Source of the DNA: Faecalibacterium sp. I4-1-79
Lineage (GTDB): Bacteria > Bacillota > Clostridia > Oscillospirales > Ruminococcaceae
Length of the DNA: 64,000 nucleotides
Assembly: GCF_023347235.1 (NCBI RefSeq)
Contig: NZ_CP094467.1
Coordinates: forward strand, 1,178,001 to 1,242,000
Direction: 5' to 3'
Of this stretch, positions 31,599 through 39,797 are shown piece after piece (the stretch's first letter is position 1; each line of letters begins with the position of its first letter). The position numbers and the translations under genes are program-made. The notes under the pieces are model-generated. The model was not told the DNA's origin, did not search any database, and saw nothing but the letters and a program-made list of their open reading frames with translations.

Positions 31599-31629
31599 AC
31601 TCCAGTATCCGAACCGGGTACTGGAGTTT
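31599..31629 (+). terminator. Original tRNA-Tyr terminator, displaced by the element
   Basis: Stem actccagta (31599-31607) with tactggagt (31619-31627), then T residues, starting three bases past attR. In the empty site it would follow the tRNA directly. Confidence 0.75.
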
Positions 31630-31720
31630 CTGCTTTATCTGCCTTGAAAAAGGGACGCAAGGGTGGATTCGAACAGCAACAGCGACGATCGCTACCAGCC
31701 GCGACCCGGGTTCCTATTCT

Positions 31721-31742
31721 GCGCGGCTCGCGACATCCACCC
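31721..31742 (+). repeat. Second copy of the element right-end junction sequence
   Basis: gcgcggctcgcgac.tccaccc here matches 31564-31585 with one mismatch. It lies 157 bases from the first copy. An inverted 14-base piece of the tRNA-Tyr T arm (gggtggattcgaac) sits between at 31661-31674. Confidence 0.6.
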
Positions 31743-31751
31743 TCACACATA

Positions 31752-31786
31752 TTGCATCTGTCTCTGACCTGTGATACCATACAGGT
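31752..31786 (+). promoter_or_regulatory. Promoter and palindrome of the YhcH-family gene
   Basis: TTGCAT (31752-31757), 17-bp spacer, TACCAT (31775-31780). acctgt (31767-31772) and acaggt (31781-31786) form an inverted repeat around the -10 box, a likely operator. Confidence 0.6.
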
Positions 31787-31818
31787 AAGCAAAACGATAC
31801 AGACGGAGGACTTTTTCC

Positions 31819-32295
31819 ATGATCTACGATACCCTGAACAACCTGCCCAACTATCTGGGCGTAAGCGACAATCTGGACACCGTGATCGAGTACATCATGG
31901 CGCGGGATATCACCACCCTGCCTGCCGGGCGCACCCGCATCGATGGGGACAAGGCGGTGGTCACCGTGAGCACCGTCACGCCCCAGACGTCCGACAAGGC
32001 GCGGTTCCAGCGGCACGACAACCATATCACGTTGGAGACTGACTTGGACGGCAGTGAGCTGTTTGAGGTAAGCCTTGCGGAGCTGACCCCCACCAAGCCC
32101 ACCGATGAGGCCGCCGACACCACTGTAGGCACCGCCGGTACCAGCATTGCCGGGATGCTGTGCGAGGGACGCTTTGCCCTGTATCTGGCCGGGGAACCGT
32201 ATAAATCCGGTCTGAAGGCGCAGGGCTGCGGCAAGCTGAAAAAAGCCGTGTTCAGCATCGAGCTGGACCCGGATGAGGAAGAAACGGAAGAATAA
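31819..32295 (+). CDS. YhcH/YjgK/YiaL family protein
   Basis: The 158-residue protein has the family's cupin-like beta sandwich with the metal-binding stretch HDNHITLE and DLDGSELFEV. The usual E.H..Y.D pattern is only partly kept. Members occur in sialic acid and other sugar acid pathways and may act as anomerases. The N-terminus MIYDTLNNLPNYLGVSDNLD is typical. The start follows acggagga. It is followed 19 bases on by a small membrane protein gene. Confidence 0.8.
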   Translation: MIYDTLNNLPNYLGVSDNLDTVIEYIMARDITTLPAGRTRIDGDKAVVTVSTVTPQTSDKARFQRHDNHITLETDLDGSELFEVSLAELTPTKPTDEAADTTVGTAGTSIAGMLCEGRFALYLAGEPYKSGLKAQGCGKLKKAVFSIELDPDEEETEE

Positions 32296-32314
32296 CTGAA
32301 AGGAGACTTTCTGT

Positions 32315-32554
32315 ATGGGATTTTTTGCTGTACTGGCTGCAAGTCTGTTTGCCGTATTTATTTTTATTGTATTCGGCGGCTATTCGCTGCTGCTCTGGTG
32401 TCAGCAGTCCCTGTGGATGGTTGTTCCTCCCGCGCTGGTGCTGGCTGTTCTGGTCTGGACATTTTTGAAAATGGACGATAAGATCACCGCCCTGCAAAAG
32501 CGGGTGGATGAACTGGAAGCCGCACAAAAAAGCACGGAGAATCTTGAAAAATAA
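32315..32554 (+). CDS. Small membrane protein with C-terminal coiled coil
   Basis: A 79-residue protein with two hydrophobic helices (about 3-27 and 33-51) and a heptad-patterned tail (KITALQKRVDELEAAQKST). It starts after aaaggagac and shares the YhcH promoter. No family recognised. A strong terminator follows. Confidence 0.6.
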   Translation: MGFFAVLAASLFAVFIFIVFGGYSLLLWCQQSLWMVVPPALVLAVLVWTFLKMDDKITALQKRVDELEAAQKSTENLEK

Positions 32555-32555
32555 T

Positions 32556-32609
32556 ACAGCGCCGCCCTTCGCAGAAAAACCTCTCTGCAAAGGACGGCGC
32601 TGTTTTTTT
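32556..32609. terminator. Bidirectional terminator between convergent genes
   Basis: acagcgccg / cggcgctgt outer stem with inner cctt.gcaga / tctgc.aagg pairing, followed by seven T residues. Confidence 0.85.
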
Positions 32610-32637
32610 GAACGCTTTCACGTTAGTCTGCCGGTGG

Positions 32638-33954
32638 CTACAGATTCAGCAGGACATTCACCCGGAAGAGGTGTTCCTCTGTCTCCAAGTGCAGACTGCC
32701 GTTGTATTTGTGCACCACCGTCTCGGCGGATACCAGCCCGATGCCGGTGCCCTCGTGCTTGGTGGAGTGCAGGATGCCCTGCTGCTTTTTCAGCACGCCG
32801 TCGTAATGGTTCTCTACCACAAGCCCCAGCATGGCGGGGCTGAGCATCTGCGCCATCACCTGCACCCGGCGCTGCTCCGGCGGCAGCTTCTGGCTGGCGT
32901 GCAGGGCGTTTTCCAGCAGATTGCCCAGAATGGTGCACAGGTCGGCCTCCGGCATGGGCAGCTGCCGGGGCAGTGCCAGCTTCCACTCCACAGGGACACC
33001 CTGCTGCCCGGCCGCGTGGTCGTAATATCCGGCCAGCGCATCCACGGCGGCGTTGGCGCACAGGCTGGGGCGGTGCTCACTGAGTTCGCTTTCATACTGG
33101 CGCAGATAGCTTTTCAGCTCCTCCAGCTGCCCGGTCTCAGTCAGTCCGGCGATCACATGCAGGTGCTGCCGGAAGTCGTGCCGCAGACGGCGGGTGTTGT
33201 CCAGATAGGTCTGTAACTCCATATATCGGCGGGATTCCATGGCCAGCAGCTGGTTTTCCCGGTCCAGCCGGGCGTTGCGGGCGAACTCCCGGGCAACGCG
33301 GTACATCTCGTACAGCAGCAGAAAGATGCCGAACAGCGAGATGGACACCGCCAGCACCGAGATAATCTTCAGTCGCCCGACCAGCACCACGGCGGGGTTC
33401 AGCGGCATACAGTATACCAGAAAAACGGCATAGAGGGCGGGCAGCGGCCATGCGGACTGCCAGAAGGCTTCGCCGCTGTATTCCCGCAGCAGCCACCGGC
33501 TCCATTGCACGGCGGTGAACCAGAACAGCACGGTGAGTACCGCTGCCAAGCCCAGCCGCAGCAGCGCCGTGGAGGCAAGGCAGACGGTCTGTGGGTTGGA
33601 GATCTCGGCCTGGGCGTTGAGTACCGTCGACAGCAGGGAACACACCGCCATCATCACGGCAGAGATGGAAAATAAAAAGGCGGTCTGGCTTACGGTCACT
33701 TCCGGCGTTACCCGCCAGCGCAGCAGCCAGAAGGAGACCAGCACGATGGCGGGCAGAAGAGAATTGCTGTTCTGCCCGAACACGGTGCAGAGCGCGGCGC
33801 AGCCGATGCACAGCAGGGTGATGCACCCGGCGGCGATGCAGGCAGTGCGCCTGGGGGTGCGCAGCTTTTCCCACAGGGATGCCAGACACAGAAAAGCGCT
33901 GGGGTACAGCAGTGCAAAATCCAGAAAATAACGGCCGAACAGGGCAAGATCCAT
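32638..33954 (-). CDS. AgrC/CitA-type sensor kinase with GHKL ATPase domain
   Basis: The 438-residue protein has about six to seven membrane helices in the first 220 residues, then a linker, a dimerization stretch with the phospho-acceptor His (LRHDFRQHLHV, about 262), and a GHKL ATPase (NLLENALHAS N-box, GTGIGLVS G-box). This is the layout of kinases paired with LytTR regulators, often sensing peptides. The ATG at 33954 follows aaaggag; the longer frame to 34035 would overlap the regulator gene. It lies 17 bases downstream of its regulator. Confidence 0.85.
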   Translation of the reverse strand: MDLALFGRYFLDFALLYPSAFLCLASLWEKLRTPRRTACIAAGCITLLCIGCAALCTVFGQNSNSLLPAIVLVSFWLLRWRVTPEVTVSQTAFLFSISAVMMAVCSLLSTVLNAQAEISNPQTVCLASTALLRLGLAAVLTVLFWFTAVQWSRWLLREYSGEAFWQSAWPLPALYAVFLVYCMPLNPAVVLVGRLKIISVLAVSISLFGIFLLLYEMYRVAREFARNARLDRENQLLAMESRRYMELQTYLDNTRRLRHDFRQHLHVIAGLTETGQLEELKSYLRQYESELSEHRPSLCANAAVDALAGYYDHAAGQQGVPVEWKLALPRQLPMPEADLCTILGNLLENALHASQKLPPEQRRVQVMAQMLSPAMLGLVVENHYDGVLKKQQGILHSTKHEGTGIGLVSAETVVHKYNGSLHLETEEHLFRVNVLLNL

Positions 33955-33971
33955 GGCGGCTGCTCCTTTCC

Positions 33972-34694
33972 TCAATGCAGTTCCTGCCGCATGTGGCGGA
34001 ACTGGTACTGTGTAAAGTGGGCAAGCAGGGTGCATTTATCCTTTTGCCGTACCGGCAGGCAGGTGCCGTCCAAGATCTCGATACAGTCCTCCCCGAACCG
34101 CAGCACCTTGTCCATGTTGATGATAACGCCCCGGTTGCAGCTCATAAAGTTTTCCCGCGCGGTAAGCTTTTCTTCGATCTGCGCAAAGCTGCACATGGCG
34201 CGGTACTCACCATCTTCAGTGGTGATCAGGACGTAGTGGTTCCGGGCAATGGCATACAGCACCTTGCACAGCGGCAGCTGAATGCTCTGGCGGGCAATGC
34301 GGATCTCCAGCTCCGGCTCCTTACAACGCAGCGCCCGCCGCAGCTCGGCGGCAAGGTGCTCGAATTTTTCCTCCTGATAGGGCTTGAGCAGGTAATCGAA
34401 GGGATGCACCGGAAAGGCATCCCATACATATTCCGGCGAGGAGGTCACGAATACGATCAGCACCTCCGGGTCGGCCTGCCGCAGCCGGCGGGCAGTCTCG
34501 ATGCCGTTGGTGCCCGCCATGCAGATATCCAGAAACACCACGGCGTATAAGCCGGGCTCTGTTGCGGTGCGGAGAAAATCATCCCCGCAGGTAAACCATG
34601 TGCATTCGGCTTCGGGCAGTTGCTGTTGTAGCAGTTCCTCCAGCCGCTGGGCGTCTAGGGTCTGATCCTCTACGATGGCGATTGGCAGTGCCAT
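33972..34694 (-). CDS. LytTR-family response regulator
   Basis: The 240-residue protein has a receiver domain (about 1-120: acidic pair VEDQ, phospho-Asp in VVFLDICMAG, Lys in LLKPY) and a C-terminal LytTR DNA-binding domain (about 135-235, NHYVLITTEDGEY ... MSCNRGVIINMDKV). LytTR regulators bind paired short repeats. The start at 34694 follows aaagaggg seven bases upstream. First gene of a two-gene operon. No peptide precursor (AgrD-like) was found next to it. Confidence 0.88.
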   Translation of the reverse strand: MALPIAIVEDQTLDAQRLEELLQQQLPEAECTWFTCGDDFLRTATEPGLYAVVFLDICMAGTNGIETARRLRQADPEVLIVFVTSSPEYVWDAFPVHPFDYLLKPYQEEKFEHLAAELRRALRCKEPELEIRIARQSIQLPLCKVLYAIARNHYVLITTEDGEYRAMCSFAQIEEKLTARENFMSCNRGVIINMDKVLRFGEDCIEILDGTCLPVRQKDKCTLLAHFTQYQFRHMRQELH

Positions 34695-34841
34695 CCATAT
34701 ACCCTCTTTCTCCATTCATTGTTCCTTTATTATAGCATACTGCGGCGGGAAGGGCATCTGCTTTTTTGCACAAAACGCTCCATTTTGCGCGTCGAGCGCC
34801 GCCCTGCGCACCCGCAGCGGGCGACTGCCAAAAAGTTTTGG

Positions 34842-34870
34842 TTGACAGATACGGCGAATCATGTTATTCT
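34842..34870 (+). promoter_or_regulatory. Promoter of the polyamine operon leader
   Basis: TTGACA (34842-34847), 17-bp spacer, TATTCT (34865-34870). It gives a leader of about 410 bases before speA. Confidence 0.75.
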
Positions 34871-34877
34871 TTTGTTG

Positions 34878-35286
34878 ATTTTGAGAGACACCGCCTTGCA
34901 GAGTCTTTTCAAAGCAATTTACTCGGGACCGCCCAAACGGGGCTAAGGCCATACGGACAGCCGGGTCCACTGCCGACCGGCGGCGCAAGCTGCCATTATT
35001 GATTGAGTTTGAAGCTCAAATTTTATAAGTTGGTTCCTTTACAACCATGAAATTGCGCAGCCTATGCGCAGACTTGTGAAACGGTCAATAAGAGTAGTAA
35101 AAGTGTAGTTGCTATATAGACTCTCATCACCCCGTCTTTTTGGATCGCAAATAACGCGCAGCACCGGCACTTACGGCTGGGTGCTTTATCAGCGCGGAAA
35201 AAGCTTTTCCAAGCGCAGGTCTGCATATTTGTGCAGTGCCTGCGCTTTTTTGTTGTGCAAAAAGAAGAACAGGGACGGAGGAAAAG
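34878..35286 (+). promoter_or_regulatory. Long structured 5' leader of the polyamine operon
   Basis: The leader holds several hairpins: ggcggc-gcaa-gctgcc, ttgagtttgaagctcaa with a T-rich tail, gcgca.gccta.tgcgc, a cgcgcagcacc / ggtgct...gcgcg stem (about 35155-35195), ggaaaa-agc-ttttcc (35196-35210), and an intrinsic terminator (35211-35251). No open frame with a ribosome site of useful length is seen. The terminator 36 bases before the gene implies regulated read-through. I do not recognise a known riboswitch class. Confidence 0.6.
35211..35251 (+). terminator. Intrinsic terminator in the polyamine leader
   Basis: aagcgcagg (35211-35219) pairs with cctgcgctt (35239-35247), inner ctgca/tgcag stem, then six T residues. 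Confidence 0.8.
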
Positions 35287-36753
35287 ATGAACGAGAACAA
35301 AGCGCGTTCCCGGCTGGATCAGCGCCGTGCGCCTATCTATGAGGCGCTGGAGCGGTTCCGGCAGATGCGGGTGGTGCCCTTTGATGTGCCCGGCCACAAG
35401 CGGGGCCGTGGCAACCCGGAGCTGACCGCTTTTCTGGGTCAGCAGTGCGTGGGCGTGGACGTGAACAGTATGAAGCCGCTGGATAACCTCTGCCACCCGG
35501 TGTCGGTCATCCGGGAAGCTGAGGAGCTTGCCGCCGATGCCTTTGGCGCAGCACACGCCTTTTTAATGGTGGGCGGCACCACCAGCAGTGTGCAGAGCAT
35601 GGTGCTTACCGCCTGCAAGAGGGGCGATGAAATCATTCTGCCCCGCAATGTGCACCGCAGCGTGCTGAACGCGCTGGTGCTGTGCGGCGCTGTGCCGGTG
35701 TATGTGAACCCGGAGGTGGATAAGCGTCTGGGCATCTCGCTGGGCATGAAGAGGGAGCAGGTGGCAAAGGCCATCAAGGAGCACCCCAATGCCGTGGCCG
35801 TGCTGGTGAATAACCCCACCTACTACGGCATCTGCTCCGATCTGCGTGCCATCGTAAAAATGGCGCACGATGCCGGAATGCTCTGCCTTGCGGATGAAGC
35901 CCACGGCACCCACTTCTACTTTGGCGGCGGTCTGCCGGTGTCTGCCATGGCGGCAGGCGCGGATATGGCCTCGGTGTCCATGCACAAGAGCGGCGGCAGC
36001 TTGACCCAGTCCAGCCTGCTGCTCATCGGCCCCAATGTGCATCCGGGCTATGTGCGCCAGATCATCAACCTGACCCAGACCACCTCCGGCAGCTATCTGT
36101 TGATGTCCAGTCTGGATATTTCCCGCCGCAATCTGGCGCTGCGGGGACGGCAGGTGTTCCATCAGGTGGCAGACATGGCCGAGTACGCCCGCGAGGAGAT
36201 CAATGCCGTAGGCGGCTACTATGCCTTTGGCAAGGAGCTGTGCAACGGCGATTCCGTCTTTGATTTCGACACCACCAAGCTCAGCGTCCATACGCTGGAT
36301 ATCGGTCTGGCCGGCATCGAGGTCTACGACATCCTGCGGGACGAGTATGACATTCAGATCGAGTTCGGCGACATTGGCAACATCCTTGCCTACCTGTCCA
36401 TCGGCGACCGCCCGCAGGAGGTGGAGCGTCTGGTCAGTGCTCTGGCCGAGATCAAGCGCCGCTACCGCACCGATGGCTCGGGTCTGCTGAGCCAGGAATA
36501 CATCGACCCCGTGGTGGCTGCCAGCCCGCAGGAGGCCTTCTATGCCCCCAAAAAGAGCCTGCCCCTGCGGGAGACCGAGGGCATGGTGTGCAGCGAGTTC
36601 GTCATGTGCTATCCCCCGGGCATCCCCATCCTTGCACCTGGCGAGCGCATCACCAAGGAGATTTTGAACTACATCGAGTACGCCAAGGCCAAGGGCTGCA
36701 GCATGACCGGCCCGGAGGACCCCGAAATTTTGCACCTGAATGTTCTGGCATAA
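35287..36753 (+). CDS. speA: Arginine decarboxylase (Orn/Lys/Arg decarboxylase, fold type I)
   Basis: The 488-residue PLP enzyme has the family start VPFDVPGHKRGRG, the cofactor site DEAHGTHFYF, and the PLP Lys in SMHKSGGSLTQ (about 238). It is of the short SpeA/Cad type found in Bacillota, which makes agmatine from arginine; lysine or ornithine cannot be ruled out from sequence alone. A downstream agmatinase supports arginine. The start follows ggaggaaaag. It heads a five-gene polyamine operon behind an attenuator-like leader. Confidence 0.88.
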   Translation: MNENKARSRLDQRRAPIYEALERFRQMRVVPFDVPGHKRGRGNPELTAFLGQQCVGVDVNSMKPLDNLCHPVSVIREAEELAADAFGAAHAFLMVGGTTSSVQSMVLTACKRGDEIILPRNVHRSVLNALVLCGAVPVYVNPEVDKRLGISLGMKREQVAKAIKEHPNAVAVLVNNPTYYGICSDLRAIVKMAHDAGMLCLADEAHGTHFYFGGGLPVSAMAAGADMASVSMHKSGGSLTQSSLLLIGPNVHPGYVRQIINLTQTTSGSYLLMSSLDISRRNLALRGRQVFHQVADMAEYAREEINAVGGYYAFGKELCNGDSVFDFDTTKLSVHTLDIGLAGIEVYDILRDEYDIQIEFGDIGNILAYLSIGDRPQEVERLVSALAEIKRRYRTDGSGLLSQEYIDPVVAASPQEAFYAPKKSLPLRETEGMVCSEFVMCYPPGIPILAPGERITKEILNYIEYAKAKGCSMTGPEDPEILHLNVLA

Positions 36754-36765
36754 GGAGGGAAAGAG

Positions 36766-37623
36766 ATGGAATTTTGGTTTTCAGAGTTTCACACCCCGGA
36801 TGTGAAGCACAGCATCCGTGTGAATAAGCAGCTCTACTCCAAGCAGAGCGATTACCAGCGTATTGATATCTTTGAGACCCCGGAGTTCGGCCGAGTGCTC
36901 ACGCTGGACGGCAACGTGATGCTGACCGAGCGCGACGAATTCATCTACGACGAAATGATCGTCCATGTGCCCATGGCGGTGCACAAGGAGGCCAAGGATA
37001 TTCTGGTCATCGGCGCCGGAGACGGCGGCGTGGTGCGGGAGCTGACCCGCTATGATCGTGTGGAGCGCATCGACCTTGTGGAGATGGACCCGCAGGTGGT
37101 GGAAGCCTGCCGCGCCTACCTGCCCGGCAATGCCTGCCGTATGGATGACCGCCGGGTGCATATCTATTTTGAGAACGCCCTGAAGTATATCCGCCGCTGC
37201 GAGGAAGAGTACGACCTGATCATCGTGGACTCCTCTGACCCCTTCGGCCCTTCCGAGGGTCTGTTCACCCGCGAGTTCTACGGCAGCTGCTTCAACGCCC
37301 TGAAAGAGGATGGCATTATGGTCAACCAGCAGGGCAGTCCCTTCTACGCCGAGGACGCCAGCGCCATGCAGCGCAGCCATAAGCGCATCGCATCCACCTT
37401 CCCCATCAGCCGGGTGTATCAGGCACATATCCCTACCTTTGCGGCGGGCTACTGGCTGTTCGGCTTTGCAAGTAAAAAATATCATCCCATCGATGATCTG
37501 GACGCAGAGTCGTGGAAAACGCTGAATATGCGCACCCGCTACTACACCACAAAACTGCATATCGGAGCATTCTACCTGCCGGCTTTTCTGGAGGAGATGC
37601 TGCGGGAAGTGGAGGAACACTGA
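36766..37623 (+). CDS. speE: Spermidine synthase (polyamine aminopropyltransferase)
   Basis: The 285-residue enzyme transfers an aminopropyl group from decarboxylated AdoMet to a diamine. The nucleotide-binding loop is VIGAGDGGVVRE (about 83), with the acidic pair LVEMDPQV and the catalytic Asp in IIVDSSDPFGPSEGL. The N-terminal beta domain is normal. It is 12 bases after speA and its stop overlaps the speB start (TGATG). No AdoMet decarboxylase gene (speD) is in the window, so its donor must come from elsewhere, or its activity differs. Confidence 0.92.
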   Translation: MEFWFSEFHTPDVKHSIRVNKQLYSKQSDYQRIDIFETPEFGRVLTLDGNVMLTERDEFIYDEMIVHVPMAVHKEAKDILVIGAGDGGVVRELTRYDRVERIDLVEMDPQVVEACRAYLPGNACRMDDRRVHIYFENALKYIRRCEEEYDLIIVDSSDPFGPSEGLFTREFYGSCFNALKEDGIMVNQQGSPFYAEDASAMQRSHKRIASTFPISRVYQAHIPTFAAGYWLFGFASKKYHPIDDLDAESWKTLNMRTRYYTTKLHIGAFYLPAFLEEMLREVEEH

Positions 37624-38498
37624 TGCACCCCAACGTTGAGACCTTTATCGGCTGCGACAGCAGCTACCGCGCCGCCAGCATCGTGCTGTACGGTGCGCCT
37701 TACGATTCCACCACCAGCTACCGCCCCGGCGCACGGTTCGGCCCAGCGGCTATCCGGCACGAGAGCTACGGTCTGGAGACCTACAGCCCCTACCAGAACG
37801 CCGACTTGACCGATTTTGACGTGTTCGACAGCGGCGATCTGGAGCTCTGCTTCGGCTCCAGCGAGCTGGCACTGGCCGATATCGAGGCCCGGGCAGAGGA
37901 GATCTTGAAGGACGGCAAGTTCCCGCTGCTGCTGGGCGGCGAGCATCTGGTCACGCTGGGCGCGGTGCGGGCTGCGGTGAAGAAATACCCCGACCTGCAC
38001 ATCGTCCATTTTGACGCCCACGCCGACCTGCGGGACGACTATCTGGGCGCAAAGCTCAGCCATGCCTGCGTGCTGCGCCGCTGCCACGAGCTGGTAGGGG
38101 ATGGCCGCATCCATCAGTTCTGCATCCGCAGCGGCGACCGGGCAGAGTTCGAGTTTGCTGCCCAGCACACCGAGATGCACAAGTTCGATTTTACCGGCCT
38201 TGCCGAGCTGACCGCACAGCTGTGCGAGAGCAAGGTGCCGGTGTACCTGACCATCGATCTGGACTGCCTTGATCCTTCCTGCTTCCCGGGTACCGGTACC
38301 CCGGAGGCTGGTGGCGTAAGCTTTTTGCAGCTGCTGGATGCTATCCGCACCGTGACAAAAGCCAACATCATCGGCGCAGACCTGAACGAACTGGCTCCTA
38401 CGCTGGACACCACCGGCGTTTCCACCGCCACTGCCTGCAAGGTGCTGCGCGAGACCCTGATCGCGCTGGACAAGGGCTGGCCGGGATTTCAGGTATAA
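37623..38498 (+). CDS. speB: Agmatinase (ureohydrolase family)
   Basis: The 291-residue enzyme splits agmatine, or aminopropylagmatine, into a polyamine and urea. The two-manganese ligands are all present: GGEHLVT, DAHADLRDD and DLDCLDPS. It starts at the shared TGATG after speE. Together with speA it gives putrescine from arginine; together with SpeE it could act after aminopropyl transfer. Confidence 0.92.
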   Translation: MHPNVETFIGCDSSYRAASIVLYGAPYDSTTSYRPGARFGPAAIRHESYGLETYSPYQNADLTDFDVFDSGDLELCFGSSELALADIEARAEEILKDGKFPLLLGGEHLVTLGAVRAAVKKYPDLHIVHFDAHADLRDDYLGAKLSHACVLRRCHELVGDGRIHQFCIRSGDRAEFEFAAQHTEMHKFDFTGLAELTAQLCESKVPVYLTIDLDCLDPSCFPGTGTPEAGGVSFLQLLDAIRTVTKANIIGADLNELAPTLDTTGVSTATACKVLRETLIALDKGWPGFQV

Positions 38499-38537
38499 AT
38501 ACGAACCTACCATTTACAGATAAAGGAGTAAATCGAC

Positions 38538-39797
38538 ATGAGCAAAGTTCTGATCATCGGCTGCGGCGGCGTGGCCTCTGTTGCCATCCACAAGTGCTGC
38601 CAGGTGCCTGAAGTGTTCACCGAGATCTGCATCGCCAGCCGTACCAAGGCAAAGTGCGATAAGCTGGCTGCCGAGCTGGCTCCCACCACCGCCACCAAGA
38701 TCACCACCGCACAGGTGGACGCAGACAAGGTGGAAGAGGTCATCGCTCTCATCAAGGCGTACCAGCCCGATCTGGTAATGAACATCGCCCTGCCTTATCA
38801 GGATCTGACCATCATGGACGCCTGCCTTGCCTGCGGCGTCAACTACATGGACACCGCCAACTACGAGCCCGAGAACACCGACGACCCGGAGTGGCGCGCC
38901 ATCTACGAGAAGCGCTGCAAGGAGGCCGGCTTCTCTGCCTACTTTGATTACAGCTGGCAGTGGGCTTACGCCAAAAAGTTCGAGGAGGCCGGTCTGACCG
39001 CCCTGCTGGGCAGCGGCTTCGACCCGGGCGTGACCCAGGCTTACTGTGCCTACGCCAAAAAGCATGAGTTCGATACCATTGATACGATCGACATTCTGGA
39101 CTGCAACGGCGGTGACCACGGCTACGCCTTCGCCACCAACTTTAACCCCGAGATCAATCTGCGCGAGGTGTCCGCCCCCGGCAGCTACTGGGAGAACGGC
39201 CACTGGGTAGAAATCCCCGCTATGAGCATCAAGCGGGAGTACAACTTCGATCAGGTGGGCGACAAGGATATGTATCTGCTGCACCACGAGGAGATCGAGT
39301 CTCTGGCAAAGAACATCCCGGAGGCAAAGCGCATCCGCTTCTTCATGACCTTTGGCCAGAGCTATCTGGACCACATGCGCTGTCTGGAGGACGTGGGCAT
39401 GCTGTCCACCACCCCTGTCAACTTCAACGGACAGGAGATCGTGCCTATCCAGTTCCTCAAGGCTCTGCTGCCGGACCCCGCCAGCCTTGGCCCCCGTACC
39501 AAGGGCAAGACCAACATCGGCTGCATCTTTACCGGCAAAAAGGACGGCAAGGACAAGACTTACTACATCTACAACGTCTGCGACCATCAGGAGTGCTACA
39601 AAGAGGTGGGCTCTCAGGCCATCAGCTACACCACCGGCGTGCCGGCTATGTGCGGCGCCCTGATGCTGCTCACCGGCAAGTGGACCACCAAGGGCGTGCA
39701 CACTGTCGAGGAGTTTGATCCCGATCCGTATCTGGATGCACTGGACAAGTACGGCCTGCCCCGCTCCGAGAGCCACAACCCGGCTCTGGTGGACTGA
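38538..39797 (+). CDS. Carboxynorspermidine/carboxyspermidine dehydrogenase (saccharopine dehydrogenase family)
   Basis: The 419-residue NAD(P)H-dependent enzyme has an N-terminal Rossmann motif (LIIGCGGVASVAIHKC) and the saccharopine-dehydrogenase C-terminal fold (GSGFDPGVTQAY). It condenses aspartate semialdehyde with a diamine (putrescine, diaminopropane, or possibly agmatine) to a carboxylated triamine. It starts after aaaggag and overlaps the decarboxylase gene by one base. Its place after speB suggests the alternative, AdoMet-independent spermidine route. Confidence 0.9.
   Translation: MSKVLIIGCGGVASVAIHKCCQVPEVFTEICIASRTKAKCDKLAAELAPTTATKITTAQVDADKVEEVIALIKAYQPDLVMNIALPYQDLTIMDACLACGVNYMDTANYEPENTDDPEWRAIYEKRCKEAGFSAYFDYSWQWAYAKKFEEAGLTALLGSGFDPGVTQAYCAYAKKHEFDTIDTIDILDCNGGDHGYAFATNFNPEINLREVSAPGSYWENGHWVEIPAMSIKREYNFDQVGDKDMYLLHHEEIESLAKNIPEAKRIRFFMTFGQSYLDHMRCLEDVGMLSTTPVNFNGQEIVPIQFLKALLPDPASLGPRTKGKTNIGCIFTGKKDGKDKTYYIYNVCDHQECYKEVGSQAISYTTGVPAMCGALMLLTGKWTTKGVHTVEEFDPDPYLDALDKYGLPRSESHNPALVD

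Noticed and set aside
32638-34694. A complete agr quorum-sensing locus
   Set aside because: Kinase and LytTR regulator are present, but no AgrB-like peptidase and no AgrD-like precursor were found beside them.
34878-35030. Cobalamin or guanidine riboswitch in the polyamine leader
   Set aside because: A stretch (agccgggtccactgcc) faintly resembles the B12 box, but the other conserved blocks are missing and the order does not fit. The guanidine-I core is also absent.
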